Source: Yoonia sp. GPGPB17
Lineage (GTDB): Bacteria; Pseudomonadota; Alphaproteobacteria; Rhodobacterales; Rhodobacteraceae
DNA: 64,000 nucleotides
Assembly (NCBI RefSeq): GCF_037892195.1
Contig: NZ_JATACI010000002.1
Coordinates: 2,604,001-2,668,000 of the forward strand
Reading direction: 5' to 3'
Part shown: in pieces, positions 27,178 to 37,229 of the stretch
Layout of the letters: the number at the start of each line of letters is the position of its first letter
Position numbering within the stretch: the first letter of the stretch is position 1
Notes under the pieces: generated by a model
Seen by the model: the letters and a program-made list of their open reading frames with translations, nothing else
Databases searched by the model: none
Told to the model about the DNA's origin: nothing
Made by a program: the position numbers and the translations under genes

Positions 27178-29877
27178 TTAGGCGAGCCGACCGTGACAGT
27201 GTTTGAACTTTTTACCTGATCCGCATGGGCAAAGGTCGTTCCGACCGGGGTTGCCCCATGTCTTTGGATCGTTTTCGTCAAAGCCTTCCCGTGCGGCTCC
27301 GGCCGCCACGACCGCTGTTGCTGGGGCCGCTGCTGCGGCGGCGGCAGCCTGTTGTTGCTGCCGAATTTGAGCAACCATTTGTTCCTGCTCTTCCTTCGAC
27401 ATGGGCCGGATCTGTGACAGCTTCTTCGTCACATCCGTGCGCAGGCCGTCAAGCATGCTTTCGAACAGTTGGAACCCTTCGGTTTTGTATTCGTTCAGCG
27501 GATCACGCTGCGCATAGCCACGGAACCCCACGACTGAACGCAGGTGTTCCAATGTCAGCAAATGCTCGCGCCATTTGGCATCAATCGTTTGCAGCAAAAG
27601 CTGTTTTTCAACGTTGCGCATCGTCTCATCGCCAAAGGCCTCGGCCTTTTCCGCCATAAACTTGTCGGCGGCTTCTTCAAGGCGTTCGCGGATGTCATCA
27701 TCATCGACGCCCTCTTCTGCGGCCCAGTCAATAACAGGGACGTCAACGCCGACGTTTTCAATCACAGCAGCATAAAGACCTTGAGTATCCCATTGATCGG
27801 CATAGGTTTTTGGCGGCATATAATCGTCAACCAAATCATCAATAACCTGATCACGCATATCTTTTGTGACCTCTGAAAGGTCTTTCGCTTCCATGATATC
27901 GCGGCGTTGCGAGAAGATAACCTTCCGCTGTTCATTCATCACGTCATCGAATTTCAACAGCTGTTTACGAATATCAAAGTTGCGACCTTCCACCTTGGCC
28001 TGCGCGCGTTCCAGCGATTTGTTCACCCAAGGGTGCACGATGGCCTCGCCCTCTTTCATACCCAAACCGGACAGCACTTTGTCCAATCGGTCGGAGCCGA
28101 AGATGCGCATCAAATCGTCTTCCAAAGACAGGAAGAAAGCGGAGCGCCCCGGGTCACCTTGACGGCCAGAGCGACCACGCAGCTGATTGTCAATCCGGCG
28201 GCTTTCGTGACGCTCGGTAGCCAGCACGAACAGACCACCCGCCGCTTTCACCTTTTCTTTTTCATCGGCGACTTCTGCCTCAATGCGTGCGCGCAGCGTC
28301 TCAATATCAGCATCGGGATCTTCCGCCATTGCCTGCAACACGCGCATCTCGACATTCCCGCCCAGCTGAATGTCGGTGCCGCGACCAGCCATGTTCGTCG
28401 CAATTGTGACCGCGTTCAGTTTCCCGGCATCGGCAACAATCTGGGCTTCTTGTTCGTGTTGTCGCGCATTGAGCACATTGAAGGTGATTCCCTCGGCCTT
28501 GAGCATCTCTGCCAGCGCTTCGGATTTCTCGATCGACGTCGTCCCAACAAGGATCGGCTGGCCCGTAGCATGTGCGTCTTTGATCTCATCGACGATACCG
28601 GTGAATTTCTCGCGTGCAGTGCGATACACCTGATCGTCTTCATCAATACGGGCGATGGGGCGGTTGGTTGGCACTTCAACCACGCCCAGACGGTAAATTT
28701 CCTGAAATTCTTCCGCCTCGGTCGCGGCTGTACCAGTCATGCCGCCCAGTTTGTCATACAGGCGGAAGTAGTTTTGGAAGGTCACGGAAGCCAAGGTCAC
28801 GTTCTCGGGCTTAATCGAACACCCCTCTTTCGCCTCAATCGCCTGATGCAAGCCGTCGGACAGACGCCGCCCCGCCATCATGCGACCAGTGAATTCGTCA
28901 ATCAGGACAACTTCGTCATCGCGCACGATATAGTCTTTGTCCTTGGTAAATAGCTTATGAGCACGCAATGCCTGATTGATATGGTGCACAAGCGTGGCGC
29001 TTTCGGGGTCATAAAGCGTTTGCCCTTCAGGCAGCAGACCCGAGGCGCTCAGTTTTTCTTCGAGAAAGTCATTGCCCTCATCGTTGAACGATACCTGACG
29101 GGTCTTTTCATCCAGCGTATAGTGTTCATCCAGCACATCCGGGATGACCTTATCAATCGTCGCATACATCTCGGACCGGTCCTGGGCGGGGCCGGAGATA
29201 ATTAGCGGCGTCCGCGCTTCATCAATTAGGATACTGTCGACCTCGTCCACAATGGCAAAGTTGTGGTCGCGCTGGAACATCTGGCTGAGTTCGGACTTCA
29301 TGTTGTCACGCAGGTAGTCAAAGCCAAGTTCGTTGTTGGTGGCGTAAGTGACGTCGCATGCGTAGGCCGCTTTTTTCTCATCTTCGGGTTGTTGGGGATA
29401 GATCACGCCAGTGGTCAGTCCCAACGCACCATACACCTTACTCATCCACTCCGCATCACGACGGGCCAGATAATCGTTCACGGTCACGATATGCACGCCC
29501 TTTCCGGTCAGTGCATTCAGGTAGGCAGGGAATGTCGCGACAAGGGTTTTCCCCTCGCCGGTTTTCATCTCTGCGATATTGCCCTGATGCAGAAAGATGC
29601 CGCCCTTCAACTGCGTATCAAAGGCACGCAGGCCCAGCGCGCGTTTGGCAGCCTCGCGGCAGTTGGCAAAGGCTTCGGGCAAAAGGTCATCCAAGCTCTC
29701 ACCACCCATGGCGCGTTTTGCCAGTTCTTCCGTCTTATTTTTGATGTCCTCGTCAGAGAGCGCCTCGAATTCAGGCTCCAGCGCATTGATCTTATCAACC
29801 AACGGGCGGGCGGCTTTGACTTTGCGGTCGTTTGCGGTGCCAAACACCTTTTTGGCAATCGTTCCGAAACCCAGCAT
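27178..29877 (-). CDS. secA: preprotein translocase ATPase SecA
   Basis: 899 residues from ATG 29877 (GGAGA 5 bases upstream), preferred to an upstream start at 29913. It drives secretory proteins through SecYEG. Motifs: [14 protein letters not shown] (Walker A), [18 protein letters not shown] (DEAD-like), [10 protein letters not shown] and [13 protein letters not shown] (motor 2). A Gln/Ala-rich linker precedes the C-terminal zinc finger [18 protein letters not shown], which binds SecB. It is divergent from the parvulin gene. Confidence 0.98.
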   Translation of the reverse strand: MLGFGTIAKKVFGTANDRKVKAARPLVDKINALEPEFEALSDEDIKNKTEELAKRAMGGESLDDLLPEAFANCREAAKRALGLRAFDTQLKGGIFLHQGNIAEMKTGEGKTLVATFPAYLNALTGKGVHIVTVNDYLARRDAEWMSKVYGALGLTTGVIYPQQPEDEKKAAYACDVTYATNNELGFDYLRDNMKSELSQMFQRDHNFAIVDEVDSILIDEARTPLIISGPAQDRSEMYATIDKVIPDVLDEHYTLDEKTRQVSFNDEGNDFLEEKLSASGLLPEGQTLYDPESATLVHHINQALRAHKLFTKDKDYIVRDDEVVLIDEFTGRMMAGRRLSDGLHQAIEAKEGCSIKPENVTLASVTFQNYFRLYDKLGGMTGTAATEAEEFQEIYRLGVVEVPTNRPIARIDEDDQVYRTAREKFTGIVDEIKDAHATGQPILVGTTSIEKSEALAEMLKAEGITFNVLNARQHEQEAQIVADAGKLNAVTIATNMAGRGTDIQLGGNVEMRVLQAMAEDPDADIETLRARIEAEVADEKEKVKAAGGLFVLATERHESRRIDNQLRGRSGRQGDPGRSAFFLSLEDDLMRIFGSDRLDKVLSGLGMKEGEAIVHPWVNKSLERAQAKVEGRNFDIRKQLLKFDDVMNEQRKVIFSQRRDIMEAKDLSEVTKDMRDQVIDDLVDDYMPPKTYADQWDTQGLYAAVIENVGVDVPVIDWAAEEGVDDDDIRERLEEAADKFMAEKAEAFGDETMRNVEKQLLLQTIDAKWREHLLTLEHLRSVVGFRGYAQRDPLNEYKTEGFQLFESMLDGLRTDVTKKLSQIRPMSKEEQEQMVAQIRQQQQAAAAAAAAPATAVVAAGAAREGFDENDPKTWGNPGRNDLCPCGSGKKFKHCHGRLA

Positions 29878-30072
29878 ATTCTCTCCGGCGGCGCACGTGC
29901 GCCTGTCTGACATCTATTTGAGAGGAGGTCGCTTGTAGGCCCGGCGAAGGCCACATAGAAAGGGCCGAAGTGATGGAACTATAAGGCCTCCTCGAGGCAT
30001 CTTTGGGATGTAAGGGGCTGCTACTACAGTGTCAACGCCGCGGGGTTCTGCGGCCTATCAAGGGATCGTTTA

Positions 30073-30915
30073 ATGCTGAAACATGTTACATTTTTGGGTG
30101 GAGCTGCTGTGGCTTCTGTTTTGGCCACAGGGGCCGTCGCCCAAGACGTGACTGCCGATACAGTGGTTGCCACCGTCGGTGAAACAGAAATCACCATGGG
30201 CGAAATTATTGTCGCACGCACCCAGCTGCCACCACAATACGCACAGTTGCCAGTTGACGCGCTGTTCAACGGCTTGATCGATCAGTTGGTCCAGCAGCAG
30301 CTGTTGGCGGATGAGGCTGAAGAAGTATCTGCTCAGATCGAATACACCCTCAGCAATGAACGCCGTGCTTTGATCGCGGGTGAGGTAATTACCGCGATTG
30401 CAGATAACGCAATCACCGAAGCGGATGTCCAAGCTGCTTATGATGCGCGCTTTGCAGATGCCGAAGAAATTCAGGAATTCAACGCCGCCCACCTGCTTGT
30501 CGAATCCGAGGAAGAGGCCGCCGCCGCCAAAGCCCGGATTGATGAAGGTGCGGCCTTTGCCGATGTAGCGCGAGATGTCTCTACCGGGCCCACCGGACCC
30601 AATGGCGGCAACCTTGGCTGGTTTGGTCCGGGTGCGATGGTGCCCACGTTTGAAGAAGCGATCATGGCGCTCGAAGTCGGGGGCGTGACAGAGCCTTTCG
30701 AGACACAATTCGGTTGGCACGTTGCGACCTTGCTGGAAACCCGCGTGCAGGCCCGCCCTACACTTGATCAACTCCGTCCAGAAATCGCGCGCGAACTTCA
30801 GGAAGCGGCTGTGACTGCGCGTCTGGATGAGCTTGCCGAAGCGCAAACCATCACCAAACCAGAGCCGGGTGAGTTTGACCCGGCACTGATTGATGCGCTT
30901 GAACTGCTGGACTGA
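30073..30915 (+). CDS. periplasmic parvulin-type peptidyl-prolyl isomerase
   Basis: 280 residues with a signal peptide (MLKHVTFLGGAAVASVLATGAVA). A SurA_N-like segment (GETEITMGEIIVARTQLPPQ) is followed by a parvulin domain (about 140-230: FNAAHLLVESEEEAAAAKARI, GGNLGWFGPGAMVPTFEEAI, VTEPFETQFGWHVATLLE). It helps fold envelope proteins. It faces away from secA across 195 bases, and argJ follows after 6 bases, so argJ and mutT are probably in its operon. Confidence 0.9.
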   Translation: MLKHVTFLGGAAVASVLATGAVAQDVTADTVVATVGETEITMGEIIVARTQLPPQYAQLPVDALFNGLIDQLVQQQLLADEAEEVSAQIEYTLSNERRALIAGEVITAIADNAITEADVQAAYDARFADAEEIQEFNAAHLLVESEEEAAAAKARIDEGAAFADVARDVSTGPTGPNGGNLGWFGPGAMVPTFEEAIMALEVGGVTEPFETQFGWHVATLLETRVQARPTLDQLRPEIARELQEAAVTARLDELAEAQTITKPEPGEFDPALIDALELLD

Positions 30916-30921
30916 CCAAAC

Positions 30922-32136
30922 ATGCCCGTCTCACCCTTGGCCCCCGCTGCCTTTCCGCAGTTGCCGGAAATTGGCGGGGCCACATTCGCGGCGACCGCTG
31001 CAGGCGTAAAATATCAAAACCGTAAAGACGTTATGCTTGCGGTACTTGCTGAGGGCACCGCTGTTGCCGGTGTCTTTACACGCTCTGCAACACGCGCAGC
31101 ACCTGTATTGGATTGTCAGGCCAAACTCGGCAGTGACAGCAGTGCACCTGCGGCGATCCTTGTGAATGCAGGAAACGCCAACGCGTTTACGGGCAAACAT
31201 GGTGATGGCAGTGTCACGGCACTCACAGCAGCGGTTGAAGCGGCAACAGGTGTGCCGCAGACACGGGTGTTCACGGCCTCGACCGGGGTGATTGGTGAAC
31301 CGCTGCCGCACGACCGCATTGCTGGCAAGGTAACTGAGCTCAAAACCGCGCAATCACCCGGTGCGATCTCGGACGCAGCCGAGGCGATCATGACCACCGA
31401 TACCTTTGCGAAAGGGGCATCTGCGACGCTGATCATCAATGGCGAAACCGTAAACATTGCGGGTATCGCCAAGGGTTCCGGTATGATCGCGCCAGATATG
31501 GCGACGATGCTCGTGTTTATCTTCACCGATGCTAAAATCGCCCAAGATGATCTGCAAACAGCAGTATCCGGCCTTAACAGCAAGACGTTCAACTGCATCA
31601 CGGTGGACAGCGACACATCCACCTCAGACACGCTGATCGTGGCGGCGACCGGCGCTTCCGGCGTTGACGTTACCGGAAACACCGAGTTTGCGAATGCTTT
31701 GCACGACGTCATGCGCGACCTGGCCCATCAGGTCGTCCGCGATGGCGAAGGCGCAACCAAATTCGTCGAGGTGCAGGTCACCGGCGCACAAGATGATGGC
31801 GACGCGCATAAAGTGGCTTTGGCGATTGCGAACTCTCCTTTGGTGAAGACGGCGATTGCCGGTGAAGACGCAAACTGGGGCCGGGTGGTGATGGCCGTTG
31901 GGAAATCCGGGGCAGCCGCAGATCGAGATCGGCTGAGTATTCGCTTTGGCGAAATCATGGTCGCCGAAAACGGCTGGCGCGCGCCGGACTATTCGGAAGA
32001 GGCCGCAAGCGCCTATATGAAGAATGCTGAGCTGGAACTAGGTGTTGATCTGGGCATTGGGGTTGGCAAAAGCACGGTCTGGACCTGTGATCTGACCCAC
32101 GGCTACATCACCATCAACGCGGATTACCGGTCATGA
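30922..32136 (+). CDS. argJ: glutamate N-acetyltransferase / amino-acid acetyltransferase
   Basis: 404 residues, full length. It recycles the acetyl group from N-acetylornithine to glutamate in arginine synthesis. The autocleavage site lies in KGSGMIAPDMATMLVF; Thr195 is the nucleophile and the new N-terminus of the beta chain. NAGNANAFTG and DTSTSDT are further family motifs. Whether it is mono- or bifunctional cannot be decided from sequence. mutT overlaps its end by 4 bases. Confidence 0.96.
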   Translation: MPVSPLAPAAFPQLPEIGGATFAATAAGVKYQNRKDVMLAVLAEGTAVAGVFTRSATRAAPVLDCQAKLGSDSSAPAAILVNAGNANAFTGKHGDGSVTALTAAVEAATGVPQTRVFTASTGVIGEPLPHDRIAGKVTELKTAQSPGAISDAAEAIMTTDTFAKGASATLIINGETVNIAGIAKGSGMIAPDMATMLVFIFTDAKIAQDDLQTAVSGLNSKTFNCITVDSDTSTSDTLIVAATGASGVDVTGNTEFANALHDVMRDLAHQVVRDGEGATKFVEVQVTGAQDDGDAHKVALAIANSPLVKTAIAGEDANWGRVVMAVGKSGAAADRDRLSIRFGEIMVAENGWRAPDYSEEAASAYMKNAELELGVDLGIGVGKSTVWTCDLTHGYITINADYRS

Positions 32137-32531
32137 AGACAGTTCTGGTTTCGGCTGTCGCGTTGATCGACGCCGACGGGCGCATCCTTTTGGCGCGGCG
32201 TCCTGAGGGTAAATCAATGGCGGGCCTGTGGGAGTTTCCGGGCGGCAAGGTCGAAGCAGGTGAGACCCCGGAAATGGCCCTGATCCGCGAATTGCAAGAA
32301 GAACTTGGCATCGACACTTGGGCGTCCTGCCTTGCGCCGCTGACATTCGCCAGCCATTCCTACGATGATTTCCACTTGCTCATGCCGCTCTTTGCTTGCC
32401 GCAAATGGGACGGCACGCCGCAATCGCGGGAAGGTCAGGCACTGAAATGGGTGCGGGCAAACGAATTACGAGACTACCCGATGCCAGCGGCTGATGTCCC
32501 GTTGATCCCGATTTTGCGCGACTGGCTCTAG
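32133..32531 (+). CDS. mutT: 8-oxo-dGTP diphosphatase (Nudix, MutT)
   Basis: 132 residues. The Nudix box is complete in GGKVEAGETPEMALIREL followed by QEELGI (about residues 37-60). It removes 8-oxo-dGTP from the nucleotide pool. The N-terminal VSAVALIDADGRILLARRPEGKSMAGLWEFPGG is typical of MutT. It overlaps argJ by 4 bases and its end overlaps the convergent anti-sigma gene by 4 bases. The argJ-mutT pairing is common in Rhodobacterales. Confidence 0.92.
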   Translation: MKTVLVSAVALIDADGRILLARRPEGKSMAGLWEFPGGKVEAGETPEMALIRELQEELGIDTWASCLAPLTFASHSYDDFHLLMPLFACRKWDGTPQSREGQALKWVRANELRDYPMPAADVPLIPILRDWL

Positions 32532-33295
32532 ATGTCTAACGCGGCTGCGCCCGCAATCGCGTTCAGGTCAGGCTGGCCGCTGGGGCCGATCACGACATAA
32601 TCCGCTTCGCCCGCCGTCCATGAGACAAAGTCAAAGCCGTTGATCGTTTGTTCATTGAAGGTCGGTGTCGCGGGCGGTGTCTTGCTGGTTCGTTGCAAGC
32701 AAAGCGCCACAACCACACCATCTGCATCACGATACATCAATTGCGCAACCGGTTTCCCGTTGGCGACAACCAAACGCCCACCTTCAAACGTCAGACCAAA
32801 TTCTGTCAGATCGGGAATAGAGAACGTCGCCCCGACGGTGTTCCCCAGCCAGTTTTCAATATGATCGGATTCGTCGGCGCCCACTTCAACCAAATGGCGC
32901 ACCTGACTGGCATAGATCGCATGATAGTCCGCAATATCAGCAAGCCAACCCGCGGTTTGGACAGGTGTGTTCTGTCCCTTCAACGCATAGCCACCAATAC
33001 CGCCCAGTGCGAACACGACAAGGCTGGCGGCTAGTGCACCCCAAACCGGGCGGGCTTTCGGTGCTTCCGGTTCTGGCATCGGTGCCGATTTGATCTGTTG
33101 CGCCAATGCAAAGGGAACAGGCGCATTTAGTTCTGCTTCAAAAGCTTCCTGGGCCAATACATCCGCCGCAATCAGCGCATCAAGCTCCGCTTGCGCCGCA
33201 GGGTCTGCGGCAAGGCGTTCTTCAACGGCGGAAGCCGCAGAGGGATCGAGTTCGCCATCAAGGTAGGCGCTCAACTGTGTGGAAAAATCAGTCAT
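32528..33295 (-). CDS. anti-sigma factor (membrane-anchored)
   Basis: 255 residues. The N-terminal anti-sigma-like segment (LSAYLDGELDPSAASAVEERLAADP) lacks the HxxxCxxC zinc motif of ZAS proteins. One membrane helix (about 85-105, ALAASLVVFALGGIGGYAL) separates it from a periplasmic sensor part with LMYRDADGVVVALCLQR. It overlaps the ECF sigma gene by 4 bases, the standard sigma/anti-sigma arrangement. The stimulus is unknown. Confidence 0.85.
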   Translation of the reverse strand: MTDFSTQLSAYLDGELDPSAASAVEERLAADPAAQAELDALIAADVLAQEAFEAELNAPVPFALAQQIKSAPMPEPEAPKARPVWGALAASLVVFALGGIGGYALKGQNTPVQTAGWLADIADYHAIYASQVRHLVEVGADESDHIENWLGNTVGATFSIPDLTEFGLTFEGGRLVVANGKPVAQLMYRDADGVVVALCLQRTSKTPPATPTFNEQTINGFDFVSWTAGEADYVVIGPSGQPDLNAIAGAAALDI

Positions 33296-33798
33296 GATGT
33301 GCCAGCCCTTTCCGTTACAAGACCCGAAATAAGCTGTTTTCGCGCCCGATGAATGCGACTCATGACCGTACCAATCGGAATCCCTAACAGTTCGGATACC
33401 TCACGGTAGCTGTATCCCTCAGCGCAGACCAACAGCAAAGGCTGTCCAAGCTCTTCGCCAAGTTCGGCGACCTTGCTACGCACTTGTTTGGCCTCCAAAA
33501 CCTCATCAGCGCTACCGACGGCGTGAAGCTCTGGTGCCTCTTGTGCATCCACATGGCCTTGTCCCTGACGCACGTTGCGTTTGCGGATTTCACTAACCCA
33601 AAGGTTACGCACTACGCGAAACATCCACCGGTCAAAGGGCTGCGCCGGATCATACTGCTGCCACTTTTGCAGCGCCGCCGTACAGGCCTCTTGCAACAGG
33701 TCGTCGGCATCAGGGCCAGACCGCGTCAAGCTAAGCGCAAAGCGACGCAACCGCGGCAGCAAAGCAATCATTTCTGATTTGAACTGATCCGAGGTCAT
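33292..33798 (-). CDS. ECF RNA polymerase sigma factor
   Basis: 168 residues. Region 2 (about 10-75) has LTRSGPDADDLLQEACTAALQKW and WMFRVVRNLWVSEIRKR; region 4 (about 108-160) has LLLVCAEGYSYREVSELLGIP then GTVMSRIHRARKQL. It directs a stress regulon under control of the coupled anti-sigma. A possible self-promoter is GGAAAC-15-TGTTAA on the minus strand at 33855-33881, about 57 bases before the ATG. Confidence 0.93.
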   Translation of the reverse strand: MTSDQFKSEMIALLPRLRRFALSLTRSGPDADDLLQEACTAALQKWQQYDPAQPFDRWMFRVVRNLWVSEIRKRNVRQGQGHVDAQEAPELHAVGSADEVLEAKQVRSKVAELGEELGQPLLLVCAEGYSYREVSELLGIPIGTVMSRIHRARKQLISGLVTERAGTS

Positions 33799-33854
33799 GC
33801 CTACCGTGAAGGTTGATCCAAAACTATGTGCAATATGTCCGATGTGCTTACCTT

Positions 33855-33881
33855 TTAACAGAGGGCATTCAACACGTTTCC
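33855..33881 (-). promoter_or_regulatory. possible ECF-type autoregulatory promoter
   Basis: GGAAAC (minus strand, 33876-33881) and TGTTAA (33855-33860) with a 15-base spacer resemble the GGAAC/GTT pattern of many ECF sigma targets. The region 33799-34026 otherwise shows no gene, only a small ACCGGC/GCCGGT inverted pair near 33907-33922. The match is loose. Confidence 0.25.
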
Positions 33882-34026
33882 GTTGCCTCAGCGAGACACC
33901 GCTTGCACCGGCTTTATTGCCGGTCTTGCTGGGGTTACGCGGAGGCCAACCGATTTATTCGCAGTCGGGTCGGGGATTCACAACCTAACGTGGCGGCAGT
34001 TTAACGGCCTGACCCGCGTTATCGCC

Positions 34027-34059
34027 TAAAAGCAAAAGGGCGGACCTATTGGCCCGCCC
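34027..34059 (-). terminator. intrinsic terminator of the rimP-nusA-ylxR-infB operon
   Basis: Read leftward: GGGCGGGCC, loop AATA, GGTCCGCCC, then TTTTGCTTTT. The stem is 9 bp with one mismatch. It lies 27 bases beyond the infB stop. Confidence 0.85.
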
Positions 34060-34085
34060 CCGTATTCTGCCGCTATCCTTACGGA

Positions 34086-36566
34086 TCACAGGTTCCGTTC
34101 GACCTCTTCGCGCTCGAAAATCTCGATCACGTCTTCGGCGCGGATATCTTCGTAGTTTTCAAACGCCATACCGCATTCCTGACCGGACTGTACTTCTGGT
34201 ACCTCGTCCTTGAAGCGCTTGAGCGTTTTCAGCGTGCCTTCGTGGATTACCACGTTGTCGCGCAGCAGACGCACACCCGCAGAACGACGCGCAACACCTT
34301 CGGTGACCAAGCAACCGGCAACTTTACCCACGTTGGAGACCTTAAAGACCTCCTGGATTTTGGCGTAGCCGATGAATTTCTCGCGAATTTCAGCAGACAG
34401 CAGGCCAGAGGCCGCCGCCTTCACATCATCCACAAGGTCGTAGATGACCGAGTAGTAGCGGATTTCGACACCCTTTTGGTTGGCTGTGTTCCGCGCGGAC
34501 GCATTCGCACGCACGTTAAAGCCAAAGACCGGGGCACCAGATGCTTCGGCCAGGCCGATATCGGTTTCCGTGATCGCACCCACACCAGAGTGCAGGACAC
34601 GCACGCGCACCTCATCGTTGCCGATCTTCTCCATCGCCTGAACAATCGCTTCGGCAGACCCTTGCACGTCAGCCTTCACCAAAATTGGCAATTCACTGAC
34701 GTTTTCGTCTGCTTTGGCGTTCGCCATCAACTGTTCAAGGGTGGTGGCAGCACCGGCGGCAGCACGTTTCTCTTTCGCGGCTTTTTCACGGTATTCCGCA
34801 ATTTCGCGTGCTTGCGCATCGGTTTCAACCACGTTCAGCACATCGCCTGCTTCCGGCGTCCCGTTCAGGCCAAGCACCTCAACAGGGACCGCAGGACCGG
34901 CCTCTTTCACACGCTCACCTTTGTCATTGATCAGCGCACGGACCTTACCGTGCTGCTCGCCCACAACGAAGATATCGCCTTGGCGTAGTGTGCCGTTCTG
35001 CACCAGAACCGTCGCGACAGGGCCACGACCCACATCAAGCTGCGCTTCGATGACGGCACCTTCAGCGGCGCGATCCGGGTTGGCTTTGAGTTCCAGAATT
35101 TCGGCTTGCAGGGCAATCGCTTCCAGCAGATCGTCCAGACCTTGACCAGAGATGGCCGAGACCTCAACGTCCTGCACATCGCCGGACATCTTTTCAACGA
35201 TGACCTCGTGTTGCAGCAAGTCGGTGCGGACTTTATCGGCGTTCGCTTCGGGCTTGTCGATCTTGTTGATCGCCACGATCATCGGCACTTCCGCCGCTTT
35301 CGCGTGGTTGATCGCCTCAATCGTCTGCGGCATGACCGCATCGTCAGCAGCCACAACAAGCACAACAATATCAGTCACTTGCGCACCACGCGAGCGCATT
35401 GACGTAAACGCAGCGTGGCCCGGTGTATCGAGGAACGACAACACAGCACCGCTATCGGTTTTCACCTGATAGGCACCGATGTGCTGGGTGATCCCGCCCG
35501 CTTCGCCTGCCACAACTTTTGCGTTGCGGATCGCATCCAGCAGCGATGTTTTACCATGGTCAACGTGACCCATGATGGTGATGATTGGTGGGCGACCTTG
35601 CAGGTCTTCGGGCTTGTCTTCGACAGCCTGAATAACATCTTCCACATCAGCATCGGACACGCGGACAACGGTGTGACCAAACTCTTCGATGATCAGTTCA
35701 GCTGTATCTGCATCAATCGTCTGGTTCTGTGTTGCCATGATACCATTGGTCATCAGCGCTTTCACAACGTCAGCCACACGTTCGGTCATCCGGTTGGCAA
35801 GCTCAGAAACAGTAATCGCCTCGGGCAGAGCCACTTCGCGGAAGACCTTTTCACGCTCGGCCGACACACCCATGGCTTTCGCGCGGGCGCGATCCTGCTT
35901 GCGCTTCATCGCAGCCATCGAACGCTGGCGGCCACCGTCGCGGCCTGCCATCGCATCATTGACAGTCAGCTTACCGGAACGGCGGCCATCGCCACCACGG
36001 CCCGGCTTGGCTTTGCTCTTGTTGTCGCGGTTTTCCTGCGGGCGATCCGTTTTACGAGGTGCAGCCGTGGGGCGCGAAATCTCAGTCTCACCTGGAACCG
36101 CAGCAGCGGCAGGAGGGGCGGCAGCAGCGGCTTTCGCACGCTCTGCCTCAGCTTTTTTCCGCTCTTCTTCCTCAGCCTTGGCCTTGGCACGTTCTTCACG
36201 TGCACGATCTTCGGCCTCTTTCGCCTCAATCTCGGCACGGCGCGCATCGCGTTCGGCGGCGCGGGCCTTTTCTTCGGCTTCGCGCTTTGCAGCTTCTTCC
36301 GCTTCGCGGGCTTTCGCCATCTTCAGCGCCTTCATTCGGCGCTCAAGTTCCACATCCGAGATACCGGCAGGGCGCTTGGAAGGGTCACCACCAACCGGGC
36401 CGCTAGAGGCCGCAGGTTTGGCCGCACCGGGCTTGGGCACCACAACGCGTTTGCGTTTGGTTTCCACCACGACGTTCTTGGTCCGCCCGTGGCTAAAGCT
36501 TTGCTTCACGTTAGAAGGACGTGAACCACCAAGGCCGAGTGTCTTTTTACCGTCGTTATCGCTCAT
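34086..36566 (-). CDS. infB: translation initiation factor IF-2
   Basis: 826 residues. The N-terminal third is a charged Lys/Arg/Glu/Ala helical region (about 90-170). An IF2_N segment precedes the GTPase domain: [16 protein letters not shown] (G1), [10 protein letters not shown] (G2), [10 protein letters not shown] (G3), [10 protein letters not shown] (G4). Beta-barrel and C-terminal initiator-tRNA binding domains follow. It places formyl-Met-tRNA on the 30S subunit. Last gene of the operon; it overlaps the ylxR end by 4 bases. Confidence 0.98.
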   Translation of the reverse strand: MSDNDGKKTLGLGGSRPSNVKQSFSHGRTKNVVVETKRKRVVVPKPGAAKPAASSGPVGGDPSKRPAGISDVELERRMKALKMAKAREAEEAAKREAEEKARAAERDARRAEIEAKEAEDRAREERAKAKAEEEERKKAEAERAKAAAAAPPAAAAVPGETEISRPTAAPRKTDRPQENRDNKSKAKPGRGGDGRRSGKLTVNDAMAGRDGGRQRSMAAMKRKQDRARAKAMGVSAEREKVFREVALPEAITVSELANRMTERVADVVKALMTNGIMATQNQTIDADTAELIIEEFGHTVVRVSDADVEDVIQAVEDKPEDLQGRPPIITIMGHVDHGKTSLLDAIRNAKVVAGEAGGITQHIGAYQVKTDSGAVLSFLDTPGHAAFTSMRSRGAQVTDIVVLVVAADDAVMPQTIEAINHAKAAEVPMIVAINKIDKPEANADKVRTDLLQHEVIVEKMSGDVQDVEVSAISGQGLDDLLEAIALQAEILELKANPDRAAEGAVIEAQLDVGRGPVATVLVQNGTLRQGDIFVVGEQHGKVRALINDKGERVKEAGPAVPVEVLGLNGTPEAGDVLNVVETDAQAREIAEYREKAAKEKRAAAGAATTLEQLMANAKADENVSELPILVKADVQGSAEAIVQAMEKIGNDEVRVRVLHSGVGAITETDIGLAEASGAPVFGFNVRANASARNTANQKGVEIRYYSVIYDLVDDVKAAASGLLSAEIREKFIGYAKIQEVFKVSNVGKVAGCLVTEGVARRSAGVRLLRDNVVIHEGTLKTLKRFKDEVPEVQSGQECGMAFENYEDIRAEDVIEIFEREEVERNL

Positions 36567-37207
36567 TTAGCTTCTTTATCCTTCCCGAGAGCCGTATCGC
36601 CCCCGTTCCCTTCGCGTAAACCGCGTAGCTTTGTGGCTTCCTCTACAACACGATCGCTGAGTCTGCCAGTCGCAAGCGCGCCATGTATCACACTTTGCCG
36701 CCCAAATGCCAAACCCAATTCCTGTGCCGTCAAACAGCCAAAATACCGGGCGCCTTCCGGCGTCCATAGTTTCGTTTTGCCCCGTTCCGACCCATCAGAG
36801 GCCTGAACCAGAACACGAACCCGCTCACCACCGGCAAGCCAGCCCTTTACCTTCTCAAACCCGCAAACCGCGCGGCCCGCTTTGCGGGTCAAGGCGATCA
36901 GATCAACGGTGCGGCGGGCCAATTGGCGTTCAACTTCGTCCGCCAAACCGTCCGGCACCGTTACAGCCTGTTTGGCTGATCGTGAAAACTGACCTTTCTT
37001 TGCTTCTTCAAGCGCCTTACGATCAGCCGTCACATACATGCCCCGACCAGGCAGTTTTCCCAGAACATCAGGCACCACCTGATTGTCGGGCCCCACAACA
37101 AAGCGGATCAGCCCAGCCTTTGGCTGCACCTCGCCTGTGACGATGCACTTACGTTCTGCATCGCCGCGGTCTTTGTTATGGCCACCACGCGCCATCTGCG
37201 ATCCCAT
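36563..37207 (-). CDS. ylxR: YlxR (DUF448) RNA-binding protein fused to an L7Ae-like domain
   Basis: 214 residues from ATG 37207 (a second ATG at 37195 is the alternative start). The DUF448 part has [17 protein letters not shown] and [17 protein letters not shown] (about 17-60). The C-terminal part from about 95 ([23 protein letters not shown]) is an L7Ae/L30e-like RNA-binding domain; the fusion is normal in alphaproteobacteria. An inverted repeat covers the nusA stop just upstream of its start (see 37210-37229). Confidence 0.9.
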   Translation of the reverse strand: MGSQMARGGHNKDRGDAERKCIVTGEVQPKAGLIRFVVGPDNQVVPDVLGKLPGRGMYVTADRKALEEAKKGQFSRSAKQAVTVPDGLADEVERQLARRTVDLIALTRKAGRAVCGFEKVKGWLAGGERVRVLVQASDGSERGKTKLWTPEGARYFGCLTAQELGLAFGRQSVIHGALATGRLSDRVVEEATKLRGLREGNGGDTALGKDKEAK

Positions 37208-37209
37208 CA

Positions 37210-37229
37210 GAGGCCTGAAATCAGGCCTC
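37210..37229 (-). promoter_or_regulatory. perfect inverted repeat over the nusA stop / ylxR ribosome-binding region
   Basis: GAGGCCTGA-AA-TCAGGCCTC, a 9-bp perfect stem with a 2-base centre (at least one closing pair must open to form a real loop). It contains the nusA TGA and ends 2 bases before the ylxR ATG, including the AGG that could act as the ribosome site. Ribosomes finishing nusA would melt it, so it may couple ylxR translation to nusA. Confidence 0.4.

Noticed and set aside
33797..34004. Short open frames between the ECF sigma gene and the infB terminator
   Set aside because: No ribosome sites, no recognisable peptide, and they overlap a promoter region and inverted repeat.
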